From Kiritimatiellia bacterium (GTDB lineage Bacteria; Verrucomicrobiota; Kiritimatiellia; RFP12; UBA1067), in the NCBI GenBank assembly GCA_028701555.1, contig JAQVQN010000001.1, positions 1 through 30,132 on the forward strand: a stretch of DNA of 30,132 bases, read 5' to 3'. The position numbers and the translations under genes were made by a program. The notes beneath the pieces are model-generated. The model did not search any database, was not told the DNA's origin, and saw only the letters and a list, made by a program, of their open reading frames with translations. Within the stretch, counting starts at the first letter, position 1, and every line of letters starts with the position of its first letter. Shown here piece by piece: positions 16,526 to 24,254 of this stretch.

Positions 16526-16555
16526 AATATAACTGAAATTGAACGGGAGGGTCAA
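16526..16555 (-). promoter_or_regulatory. Promoter of tRNA-Ser(CGA)
   Basis: On the minus strand, TTGACC (16555-16550) and TATATT (16531-16526) are separated by 18 bases, ending 13 bases before the mature tRNA 5' end. Confidence 0.65.
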
Positions 16556-16645
16556 GCCCTGCTTGGCGCTTCGAGCTTTAGAATTGCCAAAGCGCGTCTA
16601 TCAGGGTAAGGTGTAGCAGGTTTAATGTTCGATGGGTTTTGCGCT

Positions 16646-17335
16646 ATGTCGATAAAGGTTATAATTGTCGAGGACGACAGTCGTTTGCGCTCGGGGCTGC
16701 GCGAGATTGTCGATCGTGACGCGGACTGCCGGTGTGTCGGCGCGTTCGGTTCGGGCGAAGAGGCGCTGGAGGGTGCGCTTGCGCTGTCTCCGCAGGTGGC
16801 GGTGATGGACATCAACCTGCCGGGTATGGACGGCATCGAGTGTGTGCGGCAATTATCTGCCAAGCTGCCTGACCTGCAGATCGTGATGCTGACGGTTTAT
16901 CAGGACACCGACAATCTTTTCCGTGCGCTGGCTGCAGGGGCGCACGGTTATCTGGTCAAGCCAGCCCGGGCGCGAGACTTGATGGAGGCAATCCATGACA
17001 TTCACCGCGGGGGGGCGCCGATGACCAGCGCCTTGGCGCGCAAGGTGGTGGACGCTTTCCGCAAGCAGAACAAGCCGCAGTCGACTGCGGCGGGCGTTGC
17101 GCCTGCCGGCGAAGGCGACACCGGGGATCTTGCGCCGCGCGAGAAAGAGATTCTGGATTTGTTGGCGCAGGGTTTCTCATATAAAGAAATCGCCGAACGA
17201 CTCAATGTGGCGTTCGCGACGGTGCACACCTATGTTCTGCGGATTTACAAAAAACTGCATGTGCGATCCAAGAATGCGGCGGTGGCAAGGTGGCTGGGTT
17301 ACCAGCCTGGAGAGTTAGGAGGGGGTCATGAGTGA
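16646..17335 (+). CDS. Response regulator, receiver plus LuxR-type HTH (NarL/FixJ family)
   Basis: A 229-aa two-domain regulator. The receiver domain shows the acidic pair E9-D10-D11, phosphoacceptor Asp55 in V-A-V-M-D-I-N-L-P-G-M-D-G, Thr83 and Lys105 (Y-L-V-K-P), all in the expected places. After a linker of about 25 residues comes a LuxR/GerE helix-turn-helix with L-A-P-R-E-K-E-I-L-D-L-L-A-Q-G and K-E-I-A-E-R-L-N-V. No sensor kinase is in the window, so the partner is unknown. I chose ATG 16646, which begins S-I-K-V-I-I-V-E-D-D like the family. ATG 16625 is in frame and would add seven residues; neither has a strong Shine-Dalgarno. The 3' end overlaps the following oxidoreductase by eight bases, implying coupled translation. 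Confidence 0.9.
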   Translation: MSIKVIIVEDDSRLRSGLREIVDRDADCRCVGAFGSGEEALEGALALSPQVAVMDINLPGMDGIECVRQLSAKLPDLQIVMLTVYQDTDNLFRALAAGAHGYLVKPARARDLMEAIHDIHRGGAPMTSALARKVVDAFRKQNKPQSTAAGVAPAGEGDTGDLAPREKEILDLLAQGFSYKEIAERLNVAFATVHTYVLRIYKKLHVRSKNAAVARWLGYQPGELGGGHE

Positions 17336-18584
17336 AGGCGGGCAGATCAGGCGGCGCGCTTTTCTAAGGCTGGCGCAGGCAGGCATGACGGCGCTGCCTT
17401 TCTTGCCGGAGTCTGGGAGTGCGCAGGCAACCGGCGGTGCGGGCACAGATGTTGGGATAGACAAATACAGCAGGCAGATCAGGCTGGGGCTGGTCGGCTG
17501 CGGCGGTCGCGGCGCATGGATCAGCAACCTTTTCCGCGCTAACGGCGGGTTTGTTTTCACGGCGGCGGCCGATTATTTTGAAGAGCGAGCAATGCGTGTC
17601 GGGCAGCAGCTAGACGTACCTGCGTCGGCTTGTTTCTCGGGGCTGGAGGGGTACAAGCGGCTGATGGCTTCAGGCGTAGAGGCAGTGGTTTTGCAAACCC
17701 CGCCCTGTTTTTTTCCGGAGCATGCAGCCGCAGCGCTGGAAGCCGGACTGCATATCTATATGGCTAAACCGGTGGCGATAGACATTCCCGGCACACGGAA
17801 GATCGAGGCGTTGTACCAAAAGGCCGCAGCGTCAAAGATCGTTTTCCAGGCCGATTACCAGTTGCCGTGCGATCCGGTGAACATGGAGGTGGCGCAGCGC
17901 ATACGCGCCGGCGCACTTGGCAAGCTTCAGACGGTGTTCTCGTCCGGGTGGGCTGGCGGCAACGGCTATCAGGATCCGCCTTTGGAGGCTACGGTCGAGA
18001 ACCGCCTGAAGGACCTGGTCTGGTGCAACGACGTGGCTTTAGGCGGCGACTATATTGTGCATTATGACGTGCATATCCTGGATGCGGTCGTGTGGGCGCT
18101 GGGCAAGGCACCGGTTGCGGCGATGGGGGCCTCGGCCGCTTTCAGACCCTCTGTACACGGCGATGCTCGTGACTCCGGGACTGTGGTGTATGTTTTTGAT
18201 GACGGGGCGCTCTGGTGCCACCAAGGTGTGCTGGGCACCTACCATGACTGGATCAGGGCTGGACGTCTGACGGCCTCGTTGCAGGGGACGCAGGGCACGG
18301 CCTGTCTGTCCTATGCGGGCAAGGCCTATGTGCGCGGCGGGCCGCGGCATTTCAGCGGGGGTGTTCCGAACCCTGAGGCGAGTGTGCGCACGAACATCGC
18401 GGTGTTCAGGCAGGCGATCGACGATGGCGATTATTCCGGGCTGCATGTGGAGCGGGCGGTTTCCAGCAATTACACCGCGATTCTGGGTCGGGAGGCGGCG
18501 TCACGGCGCAGGATGATCACGCTGGACGAGCTGATGGCGGAGAACCGGGCGTTGCAGCCGGACCTTAAAGGGCTGCGGTCATGA
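17328..18584 (+). CDS. Tat-exported Gfo/Idh/MocA-family NAD(P)-dependent oxidoreductase
   Basis: A 418-aa dehydrogenase-like protein. The N-terminus carries a twin-arginine signal (R-R-R-A-F-L at 8-13 followed by a moderately hydrophobic stretch), so it is likely folded in the cytoplasm with its cofactor and exported. The Rossmann motif L-G-L-V-G-C-G-G-R-G is at 53-62. The family's cofactor-binding K-P pair is Lys147/Pro148 in M-A-K-P-V-A (usually E-K-P). The C-terminal alpha/beta domain includes G-G-D-Y-I-V-H-Y-D-V-H near 240, a plausible catalytic H/D region. The substrate is probably a sugar or a sugar derivative, but cannot be named. The start ATG 17328 is preceded by AGGAGGGGG (17317-17325) and overlaps the response regulator. 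It is convergent with the transglutaminase gene with a six-base gap. Confidence 0.88.
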   Translation: MSEGGQIRRRAFLRLAQAGMTALPFLPESGSAQATGGAGTDVGIDKYSRQIRLGLVGCGGRGAWISNLFRANGGFVFTAAADYFEERAMRVGQQLDVPASACFSGLEGYKRLMASGVEAVVLQTPPCFFPEHAAAALEAGLHIYMAKPVAIDIPGTRKIEALYQKAAASKIVFQADYQLPCDPVNMEVAQRIRAGALGKLQTVFSSGWAGGNGYQDPPLEATVENRLKDLVWCNDVALGGDYIVHYDVHILDAVVWALGKAPVAAMGASAAFRPSVHGDARDSGTVVYVFDDGALWCHQGVLGTYHDWIRAGRLTASLQGTQGTACLSYAGKAYVRGGPRHFSGGVPNPEASVRTNIAVFRQAIDDGDYSGLHVERAVSSNYTAILGREAASRRRMITLDELMAENRALQPDLKGLRS

Positions 18585-18590
18585 GCGGGA

Positions 18591-20687
18591 TCAGGGGCGG
18601 GTAACGTGTTCGAGCCAGGCGCGGGCGGTGTCGGTGTCGAGCGTGGCGCTGTAGCGGAGTGCTTGATAGCTTTCCAGCAGTTCAAGCAGAGCGTCGGAAC
18701 GGGTTGCGGTCAATTCAGGGCGCACGCGCTGGAACCAGGCTGGCCAAGTTTCAAAAACGCGGCGCCGCAGGTGTGACGGCACGGCACTACGCGCGATACG
18801 CGTCATGGCGCGGGTCATTTCCCGCCGCAGGCGGGCTTCGCTGTTCAGTTTAGGCTGGCGTCGATTTCGCCTGAGCCACCAGAGTGCGCCTAGCCCGGCA
18901 ATAGCCACCACGCCGGGTATGCTCGCGAGCATATGCCATAGCAGCAGGAAGAGGTCTTCGCCGAGATCGGCGAGCATCACCAGCAAATTGGTGTTGCGCA
19001 GGTATGACAGGGCACGTTTCAGGCTTGCCTTGATGACATCCAGCGACCATCTGAGCCGGCCCGGCCTTTTGAACATCGCGGGGTTGCCGGCCGGCGGTGT
19101 GGGGTCGGCCACCAGCCACCTGCCAGAGGCTCGGTCGAAGACCTCGACCCAGGCATGGCCCTCGCGTTCGCGCACGACCCAGCGCTTGAGCCAAGGGTTC
19201 CACTCGCTGCAGACATAGCCGCCGATCACGCGCGAGGGTATGCCTAGTCCCCGGAACATCAGGGCTGCGGCGCTGGCGAACAAAGTGCACGCGCCCTCTT
19301 TGCGGGACATGAAGTCGACCAGGGGATCGGGTGACGGTCTCATACGCAGTCCCAGGCGGTATTTAAAATTTCTGGAGAAATGGTCTTCGATAATCTTGAT
19401 GGCTACGGCCAGCGACTGTGCCTCGGCCAGGCCGTTGCAAGCGCTGTTCCAGTCTGAAACGTTTTCGATAAGGTGCTCGGGAATCTGCAGGTAGTCGGGC
19501 GTTGAGAAGCCGTCGGGGTAAGGGTAAGCGCTGTACAAAAGGCGCGAAGGAGTTACCCCGAGTGTGTAGGTTTCCGGGAAAGCGCCTGCGGCAGTGACCA
19601 TGCCGTTGGGCTCTGTAAGCGGTTGCGGGCCATCGCAGGTTAGGGTCAGTGCATTGCCCGGCAGGCAAAATCCTGCGAGCATGTTTGGCGACAGCACCTC
19701 GACATGCCAGCTAGCGCGTGAGGTCGGCGGGATAAAAGGCACTAGCAGGTGCATGCCTTTTTTGTCTCCGGTATCCGAGTCTGAGGCTTTGAGCAGAGGT
19801 TCTTGCGGCCGGATCGCAGTCCAGCGGCCGTTATAATAGCGCAAGAAAACTGCTTCGCGCAGGTATCCCGGCAGGTACAAGGTGTCGAGCAGCATGACCA
19901 TGCGCATACGGCCGCCGAAATTTTTCGGGGTTTTAGCGGTCAGCATCAGATCAGTATGCCGGTTGCGGTGACGGCGGTCGGTGTACATGACTAAGCCGAA
20001 AATGCGCTTTTGCACAGCTTTCGCCGCATGTTCCACCGGTTCCCGCAGCGTGAACGCGATTGTTGCTACGGACACAAGGCAAACGACGCGCCAGACTAAC
20101 TCCCTAAAGCCTGGAGCAGCCATTTCAGCAGTACGCGGCATTGTCAGGCGCTGCGCCAGGTCGGCGGCGGCCAGTAAAAAGACCATGCCCCAAACCAGCA
20201 TAACACCGTGGTTGCCGATTGCGCCCAGATCCATGTAAGAGCGTGACAGGACCAGCATCGACATCGGCAGTCCGCCGATCGCCGCCAGAGAGACGGTGTT
20301 AACGGACGGGCGGAACAAGAGCGAGGTCATGCCCATGGCGTATGCCACGGTGATGATGCGGTCGAGTGCCCGGCTTTCCTCAGGCGCGTTGTCAGGCGGC
20401 ATAAGGCGCGAGACGTTGGCAGCAAGGCAGAATATGGTCAGTGCGATCCCGCTCCATACGACCCAGCGTGGCGTTGACGGCAAGGGACGGGGGCGGAGGG
20501 CGGCGAGCGTGGCGATGATCGCAGAAAGGTAGAGAAGCCCCTGAGAGTCCTCGCGGCAGTACCACCAGGCGCACCACATCAGGAAAGCCGCGCTGACCAG
20601 CACAGGCCAGCGGCTGCGTGGAGGTGTTGCGGTTAAGGGCGTGGTCTGCCGGGGCTGACGCGCAAGATCGGCGTGGCTGTCGTTCAT
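18591..20687 (-). CDS. Membrane-anchored transglutaminase-like protein (TgpA-like)
   Basis: A 698-aa protein of the TgpA-like kind. The N-terminal 215 residues contain about six or seven membrane helices (e.g. 28-46, 76-93, 133-148, 162-180, 197-214). An extracytoplasmic region leads to a transglutaminase/papain-fold core with catalytic Cys467 (K-E-G-A-C-T-L-F-A), His511 (G-H-A-W-V-E-V-F) and Asp528 (V-A-D-P-T-P-P). One or two more hydrophobic segments occur at about 570-605, followed by a cytoplasmic tail of about 90 residues. Such proteins are predicted amide-bond-forming or cleaving enzymes at the periplasmic face; their substrates are mostly unknown. It overlaps the DUF58 gene by ATGA (20684-20687) and is the last gene of the moxR operon. 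Confidence 0.9.
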   Translation of the reverse strand: MNDSHADLARQPRQTTPLTATPPRSRWPVLVSAAFLMWCAWWYCREDSQGLLYLSAIIATLAALRPRPLPSTPRWVVWSGIALTIFCLAANVSRLMPPDNAPEESRALDRIITVAYAMGMTSLLFRPSVNTVSLAAIGGLPMSMLVLSRSYMDLGAIGNHGVMLVWGMVFLLAAADLAQRLTMPRTAEMAAPGFRELVWRVVCLVSVATIAFTLREPVEHAAKAVQKRIFGLVMYTDRRHRNRHTDLMLTAKTPKNFGGRMRMVMLLDTLYLPGYLREAVFLRYYNGRWTAIRPQEPLLKASDSDTGDKKGMHLLVPFIPPTSRASWHVEVLSPNMLAGFCLPGNALTLTCDGPQPLTEPNGMVTAAGAFPETYTLGVTPSRLLYSAYPYPDGFSTPDYLQIPEHLIENVSDWNSACNGLAEAQSLAVAIKIIEDHFSRNFKYRLGLRMRPSPDPLVDFMSRKEGACTLFASAAALMFRGLGIPSRVIGGYVCSEWNPWLKRWVVREREGHAWVEVFDRASGRWLVADPTPPAGNPAMFKRPGRLRWSLDVIKASLKRALSYLRNTNLLVMLADLGEDLFLLLWHMLASIPGVVAIAGLGALWWLRRNRRQPKLNSEARLRREMTRAMTRIARSAVPSHLRRRVFETWPAWFQRVRPELTATRSDALLELLESYQALRYSATLDTDTARAWLEHVTRP

Positions 20688-22012
20688 AAAGTTAGCACCT
20701 CCCCGCGCAGGATCGTTCTGGCGGTCAGGCGTATGACATCATGCGGCAGGCCGGCGACCGGATTGAGCTTGGGCGTGATCAGCACCACCTTAAGCCCCGT
20801 CTCCCAGGCGGAGATACTTTGCACCAGTTCGGCCCGGCGCTGATCCCAGCCGGTAAGTATCAGCAAGACACTTTGCAGAGCGCGAATTTCATCGAAAAGC
20901 AACGGTTCGAGCCGGTCGAGCGGATCATCGCGGCAGGACTCCACGGCTGCCAGCAGATCAAGCACCTCTTCGAGGTATCCGACACGTCCAGCGGTCACGA
21001 AGCGGTAAACCTGCGGTCCTGCCACCAGCAGTTCCAGCACGCGGTCGGTTGATGAAAGCGCGTCGGTGGCGGCGGCGGCCAGGGACAAGGCGGCCTCGAC
21101 CGGGTTTTCGCGCCGACGGAGTGTACCCATTCTGGCGAACGTGGCGCTCTCTCTGGTGTCGATAAGGATAGCGGTGCGCGAGCGCCCTTCAGACTGGAAC
21201 TCTTTGACCACTGGCACTCCCAGACGCGCGGAAGAGCGGGGGTGCACATGGCGCAGGGCGTCACCTTCGCGGAATTCCCGGCAACCGTGGAATTCCAGGG
21301 CTTCGCGCGCCATGTCGCGGGCGGTGGAGAGATCCTGTTTGTTGCGGTTGCCCAGCGGGATGTCGAAGGCTTCCAGGCGGGTATAGCGCGGGTAGACAGA
21401 GATTAGGCGTTCATGCGGCGCGGTGCGGCCCCAGCGCCAGAATCCGCATGGGAACGAGGAGTCATAGCGCAGCGCGGGCAGGGTGTACACGCCGCGCGCC
21501 AGGGCGTGTCCCGTGGCGGAGACTGTCTCGGCGGTGCCGGACGGCAGCACATTCAGATATGCCCGACCGCGCCGCATGCTGAGCCAGTCGGAATACACCA
21601 GCGAGTCGATGGCCAGGTCGCGGGCGCAGAAGCGGCCGGTGTTACGCACCTTGTAGCGGGTTTCGAAACGGCTGCCGCACTCGACCCGCACGGGCATGGC
21701 TGCGGTTACCTCGAGTTTAGGACGCCAGATCAAGCCGGCGGCGGCGCAAACCATGATCCAGCCGACAAGCGAAAAGCCGAGCATAAGGATGCGGCTTTCG
21801 AAGCCCACCAGCATCAAAAGCAGCGTGGGGCCGATGCCAATCAGCCCCAAGATCAAAAGTCGCGGGGTCGTGTAAGCTGTTACCGCATAGTAAATCCAGG
21901 AGATCAGCGGAAAATTCCGCGTGAAACGACCGCGACGGCCGTGCTGATAACCGATGGGCGGGTTGCGCAGACGGTGCCAGATGCGGCGTGCCAGGCTGGA
22001 GATGCCGGTCAT
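20684..22012 (-). CDS. DUF58 domain protein, membrane-associated, VWA-like fold
   Basis: A 442-aa protein with two hydrophobic segments at about 50-68 and 72-94, a beta-rich middle region, and the DUF58 signature R-E-F-R-E-G-D-A-L-R-H-V-H-P near residues 243-257, followed by V-K-E-F. The usual signature reads G-D-x-x-R-x-I-x-W; here the Trp position is His-Pro, which is a slight variation. The remaining C-terminal part looks like a von Willebrand A-type alpha/beta fold (T-A-I-L-I-D-T-R). Its partner is the MoxR ATPase encoded just upstream; DUF58 proteins are thought to be MoxR clients or adaptors. ATGA overlaps on both sides (20684-20687 and 22009-22012) show tight coupling. Confidence 0.88.
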   Translation of the reverse strand: MTGISSLARRIWHRLRNPPIGYQHGRRGRFTRNFPLISWIYYAVTAYTTPRLLILGLIGIGPTLLLMLVGFESRILMLGFSLVGWIMVCAAAGLIWRPKLEVTAAMPVRVECGSRFETRYKVRNTGRFCARDLAIDSLVYSDWLSMRRGRAYLNVLPSGTAETVSATGHALARGVYTLPALRYDSSFPCGFWRWGRTAPHERLISVYPRYTRLEAFDIPLGNRNKQDLSTARDMAREALEFHGCREFREGDALRHVHPRSSARLGVPVVKEFQSEGRSRTAILIDTRESATFARMGTLRRRENPVEAALSLAAAATDALSSTDRVLELLVAGPQVYRFVTAGRVGYLEEVLDLLAAVESCRDDPLDRLEPLLFDEIRALQSVLLILTGWDQRRAELVQSISAWETGLKVVLITPKLNPVAGLPHDVIRLTARTILRGEVLTL

Positions 22013-22965
22013 GCGGGAACCGGCTCCGAGCGCAGGGCCTCGGCGATCACCGAGTCGCCGGTCAAGCCGCCGTGCCGCGCCTTGATATCAATGACCATGC
22101 GGTGCGCGAGCACCGGTGCCGCCTGTCGCTGCACGTCATCCGGGCGCACGCTGTCGCGTCCTGCCATGTAGGCGGAGGCTTGGGCGCAGCGCCGTAGGTC
22201 GAGCGACCCGCGCGGGCTGACTCCCAACCGCAGCCGTGGGTCGTGGCGTGTTTTTTCGACCAGCCGCACGATATAGTCCAGCACAGAGTCTTCAACGCCG
22301 ACCTCGCGCACCTCAGACTGCAGTCGTGCCAGCGTTTCGGTATCCATGACCGGTCGCAGTTTGTCCAAGGGTTGTGACAGGACTTGGTCGGCCAGCAGTT
22401 GCAGTTCGTAGCTGTGGAGCGGATAACCGATCGACAGCCGCAGGCAGAAGCGGTCAAGCTGCGCTTCCGGCAGCGGGTAAGTGCCGTTGTATTCGACCGG
22501 GTTTTGTGTGGCGAGAACCAGGAAGGGCCGCGGCAGGGCGCGCGAGTCGCCTTCGGTGGTGACCTGGCGCTCGGCCATGGCTTCCAGCAATGCCGATTGC
22601 GTTCGCGGCGAGGCGCGGTTGATCTCATCCGCCAGCACGATGTTGGCGAAGACAGGCCCCGGCCTGAAGGTGAAACTGCCGTTGGCGGCCGAGTAGATCA
22701 TGCCGCCTACGATATCGGTGGGCAGGAGGTCGGGGGTGAACTGGATGCGCGAAAAGCGTGCGGAGAGCGACACCGCCAAGGCCTTGGCCAGGGTGGTCTT
22801 GCCGGTGCCGGGCACGTCGTCTATGAGCACATGCCCGTCTGCTAGCATGGCTGTCAGAAGCTGGTCGATTGCCTCGCTTTTGCCGCGGATGACGGTTGAG
22901 AGATTATCCTTTAAATGCGCCAGAATCGTTTTTGGCGCCCTGCTAACTTCAAAGCCGTTATTCAT
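22009..22965 (-). CDS. MoxR-family AAA+ ATPase
   Basis: A 318-aa ATPase of the MoxR branch, which usually acts as a chaperone for assembling or activating envelope or metal enzyme complexes. Walker A is D-D-V-P-G-T-G-K-T-T at 49-58. Walker B is I-V-L-A-D-E-I-N-R-A at 109-118, with Asp113/Glu114. The sensor 1 region is A-T-Q-N-P-V-E-Y-N-G-T-Y-P-L-P-E-A-Q-L-D-R-F, and sensor 2 lies in S-P-R-G-S-L-D-L. It is the first gene of a three-gene minus-strand operon. The start at 22965 has no Shine-Dalgarno, and a possible -10 lies just upstream, so the transcript may be leaderless. Confidence 0.93.
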   Translation of the reverse strand: MNNGFEVSRAPKTILAHLKDNLSTVIRGKSEAIDQLLTAMLADGHVLIDDVPGTGKTTLAKALAVSLSARFSRIQFTPDLLPTDIVGGMIYSAANGSFTFRPGPVFANIVLADEINRASPRTQSALLEAMAERQVTTEGDSRALPRPFLVLATQNPVEYNGTYPLPEAQLDRFCLRLSIGYPLHSYELQLLADQVLSQPLDKLRPVMDTETLARLQSEVREVGVEDSVLDYIVRLVEKTRHDPRLRLGVSPRGSLDLRRCAQASAYMAGRDSVRPDDVQRQAAPVLAHRMVIDIKARHGGLTGDSVIAEALRSEPVPA

Positions 22966-22971
22966 GTTATG

Positions 22972-23000
22972 ATATTAACGCTAGGAGGCTGGTACTGCAA
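22972..23000 (-). promoter_or_regulatory. Possible promoter of the moxR operon, giving a leaderless mRNA
   Basis: On the minus strand, TTGCAG (23000-22995) and TAATAT (22977-22972) are 17 bases apart; the -10 ends six bases before the ATG. The -35 is a weak match. Confidence 0.3.
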
Positions 23001-23051
23001 GCGGCAGTTCAGGCGGATGGGATTTTCATAAGGAAGCTTGCGGTAATGCGG

Positions 23052-23080
23052 GGAGAGCTGCAATAATAAGAGCTCTTTTT
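23052..23080 (+). promoter_or_regulatory. Leader hairpin with T tract before prfB
   Basis: AGAGCT (about 23054-23059) can pair with AGCTCT (about 23070-23075), followed by a run of T residues to 23080. It looks like a weak terminator or attenuator located in the leader about 20 bases before the GTG start. An in-frame ATG-TAA start-stop pair follows at 23083-23088. Confidence 0.35.
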
Positions 23081-23100
23081 CTATGTAAGGCGGGTGCAAA

Positions 23101-24222
23101 GTGATTGAAGTTGAAGAGATCAAAGACAGGTTGGGCGTTCTTTGCGAGGGTCTGGTAGAGATGCGCGGTTATCTGGACATAGATAAACGGCGCGAGATGC
23201 TGGAGCAATTGGAGGAGGATGCTGCCAGGCCGGATTTCTGGAACTCCCCGAATGCGGCGCAAGAGACCATTGCCAAGACCAACGCGCAGCGGGCTTTCGT
23301 CAAGCCGTTTGACGAGCTGTCGAGTTTGCTGGATGACGGTACGCTGATGGTCGAGCTGGCGGAAGCCGAAGCCGACGAGTCCTCGCGCCAGCAGGCGCTG
23401 GTTGATGTCGCACACATGTTCGACAAGGCGGACGGCATGATTTCGCGATTGCGGCTGCAGTCGCTGCTGGGCGGCAAGCTGGACGCTTGCAACGCCTATC
23501 TGACACTGCACTCAGGAGCGGGCGGCACCGAATCCTGCGACTGGGCCGACATGCTGTTCCGCATGTACCGCATGTATTGCGAGGACAACGGCTTTGAGGT
23601 CGAGGTGCTGGACTCGCAGCCTGGCGAGGAGGCGGGAATCAAGTCGGTGACATTTCTGGTGAGCGGGGCTTACGCCTACGGGTACCTTAAGGCTGAGCGC
23701 GGTGTGCACCGTCTGGTGCGGATCAGCCCTTTTGACGCCAACAAGCGTCGGCACACCTCTTTCAGTTCGCTGGACGTGGTGGCCGAACTGACCGACGAGA
23801 TCGAGGTCGAGATCAAGGACGAGGATCTGCGGGTTGACACCTACCGGTCCGGCGGGTCGGGCGGGCAGCATGTGAACAAGACCGATTCGGCAATCCGCCT
23901 GACGCACATGCCGACCGGTATCGTGGTGGCGGTGCAGTCCGAGCGCTCGCAGCACAAGAACCGCTCCAAGGCCATGAGCATCCTGAAGGCCAAGATCTAC
24001 GAGTACTACGAAGACAAAAAGCGCAAAGAGATGGAGCGTTTTTATGGAGAGAAGGGCGAGATCGCGTGGGGCAGCCAGATCCGCTCGTACGTTTTTCAGC
24101 CTTACACCATGGTCAAGGATCACCGCACGGATGAGCAGACCTCAAACGTGCAGGCGGTGATGGACGGTCACCTCCAGCCGTTTATCGAGGCATCTTTGAA
24201 GCACAATGCGACGAAGGCGTAG
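23101..24222 (+). CDS. prfB: Peptide chain release factor 2, frameshift-free
   Basis: Releases peptides at UGA and UAA stops. At 373 aa it is full length for RF2. The stop-codon reading tripeptide S-P-F is at 209-211, which marks RF2 rather than RF1 (P-x-T), and the universal G-G-Q is at 254-256 in S-G-G-S-G-G-Q-H-V-N-K. In most bacteria prfB needs a +1 frameshift at codon 26 (Leu then UGA). Here R-G-Y-L-D aligns with that site, but Leu25 is CTG and Asp26 is GAC in a continuous frame, so no frameshift occurs. The start is GTG 23101, with GGCGGG or AAGG six to ten bases upstream; the in-frame ATG at 23083 is followed at once by TAA. Confidence 0.96.
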   Translation: MIEVEEIKDRLGVLCEGLVEMRGYLDIDKRREMLEQLEEDAARPDFWNSPNAAQETIAKTNAQRAFVKPFDELSSLLDDGTLMVELAEAEADESSRQQALVDVAHMFDKADGMISRLRLQSLLGGKLDACNAYLTLHSGAGGTESCDWADMLFRMYRMYCEDNGFEVEVLDSQPGEEAGIKSVTFLVSGAYAYGYLKAERGVHRLVRISPFDANKRRHTSFSSLDVVAELTDEIEVEIKDEDLRVDTYRSGGSGGQHVNKTDSAIRLTHMPTGIVVAVQSERSQHKNRSKAMSILKAKIYEYYEDKKRKEMERFYGEKGEIAWGSQIRSYVFQPYTMVKDHRTDEQTSNVQAVMDGHLQPFIEASLKHNATKA

Positions 24223-24254
24223 GCGCGGGCAGGAATTAGGAGTTAGAAATTATT

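Noticed and set aside
21413..22171. A 252-codon plus-strand frame opposite the DUF58/moxR genes
   Set aside because: Composition is Gly/Ala/Gln/His-rich and domainless, and it crosses the junction of two real overlapping genes.
22981..22990. An AGGAGG on the plus strand upstream of prfB
   Set aside because: No start codon with a following open frame is placed correctly after it; prfB starts more than 110 bases further on.
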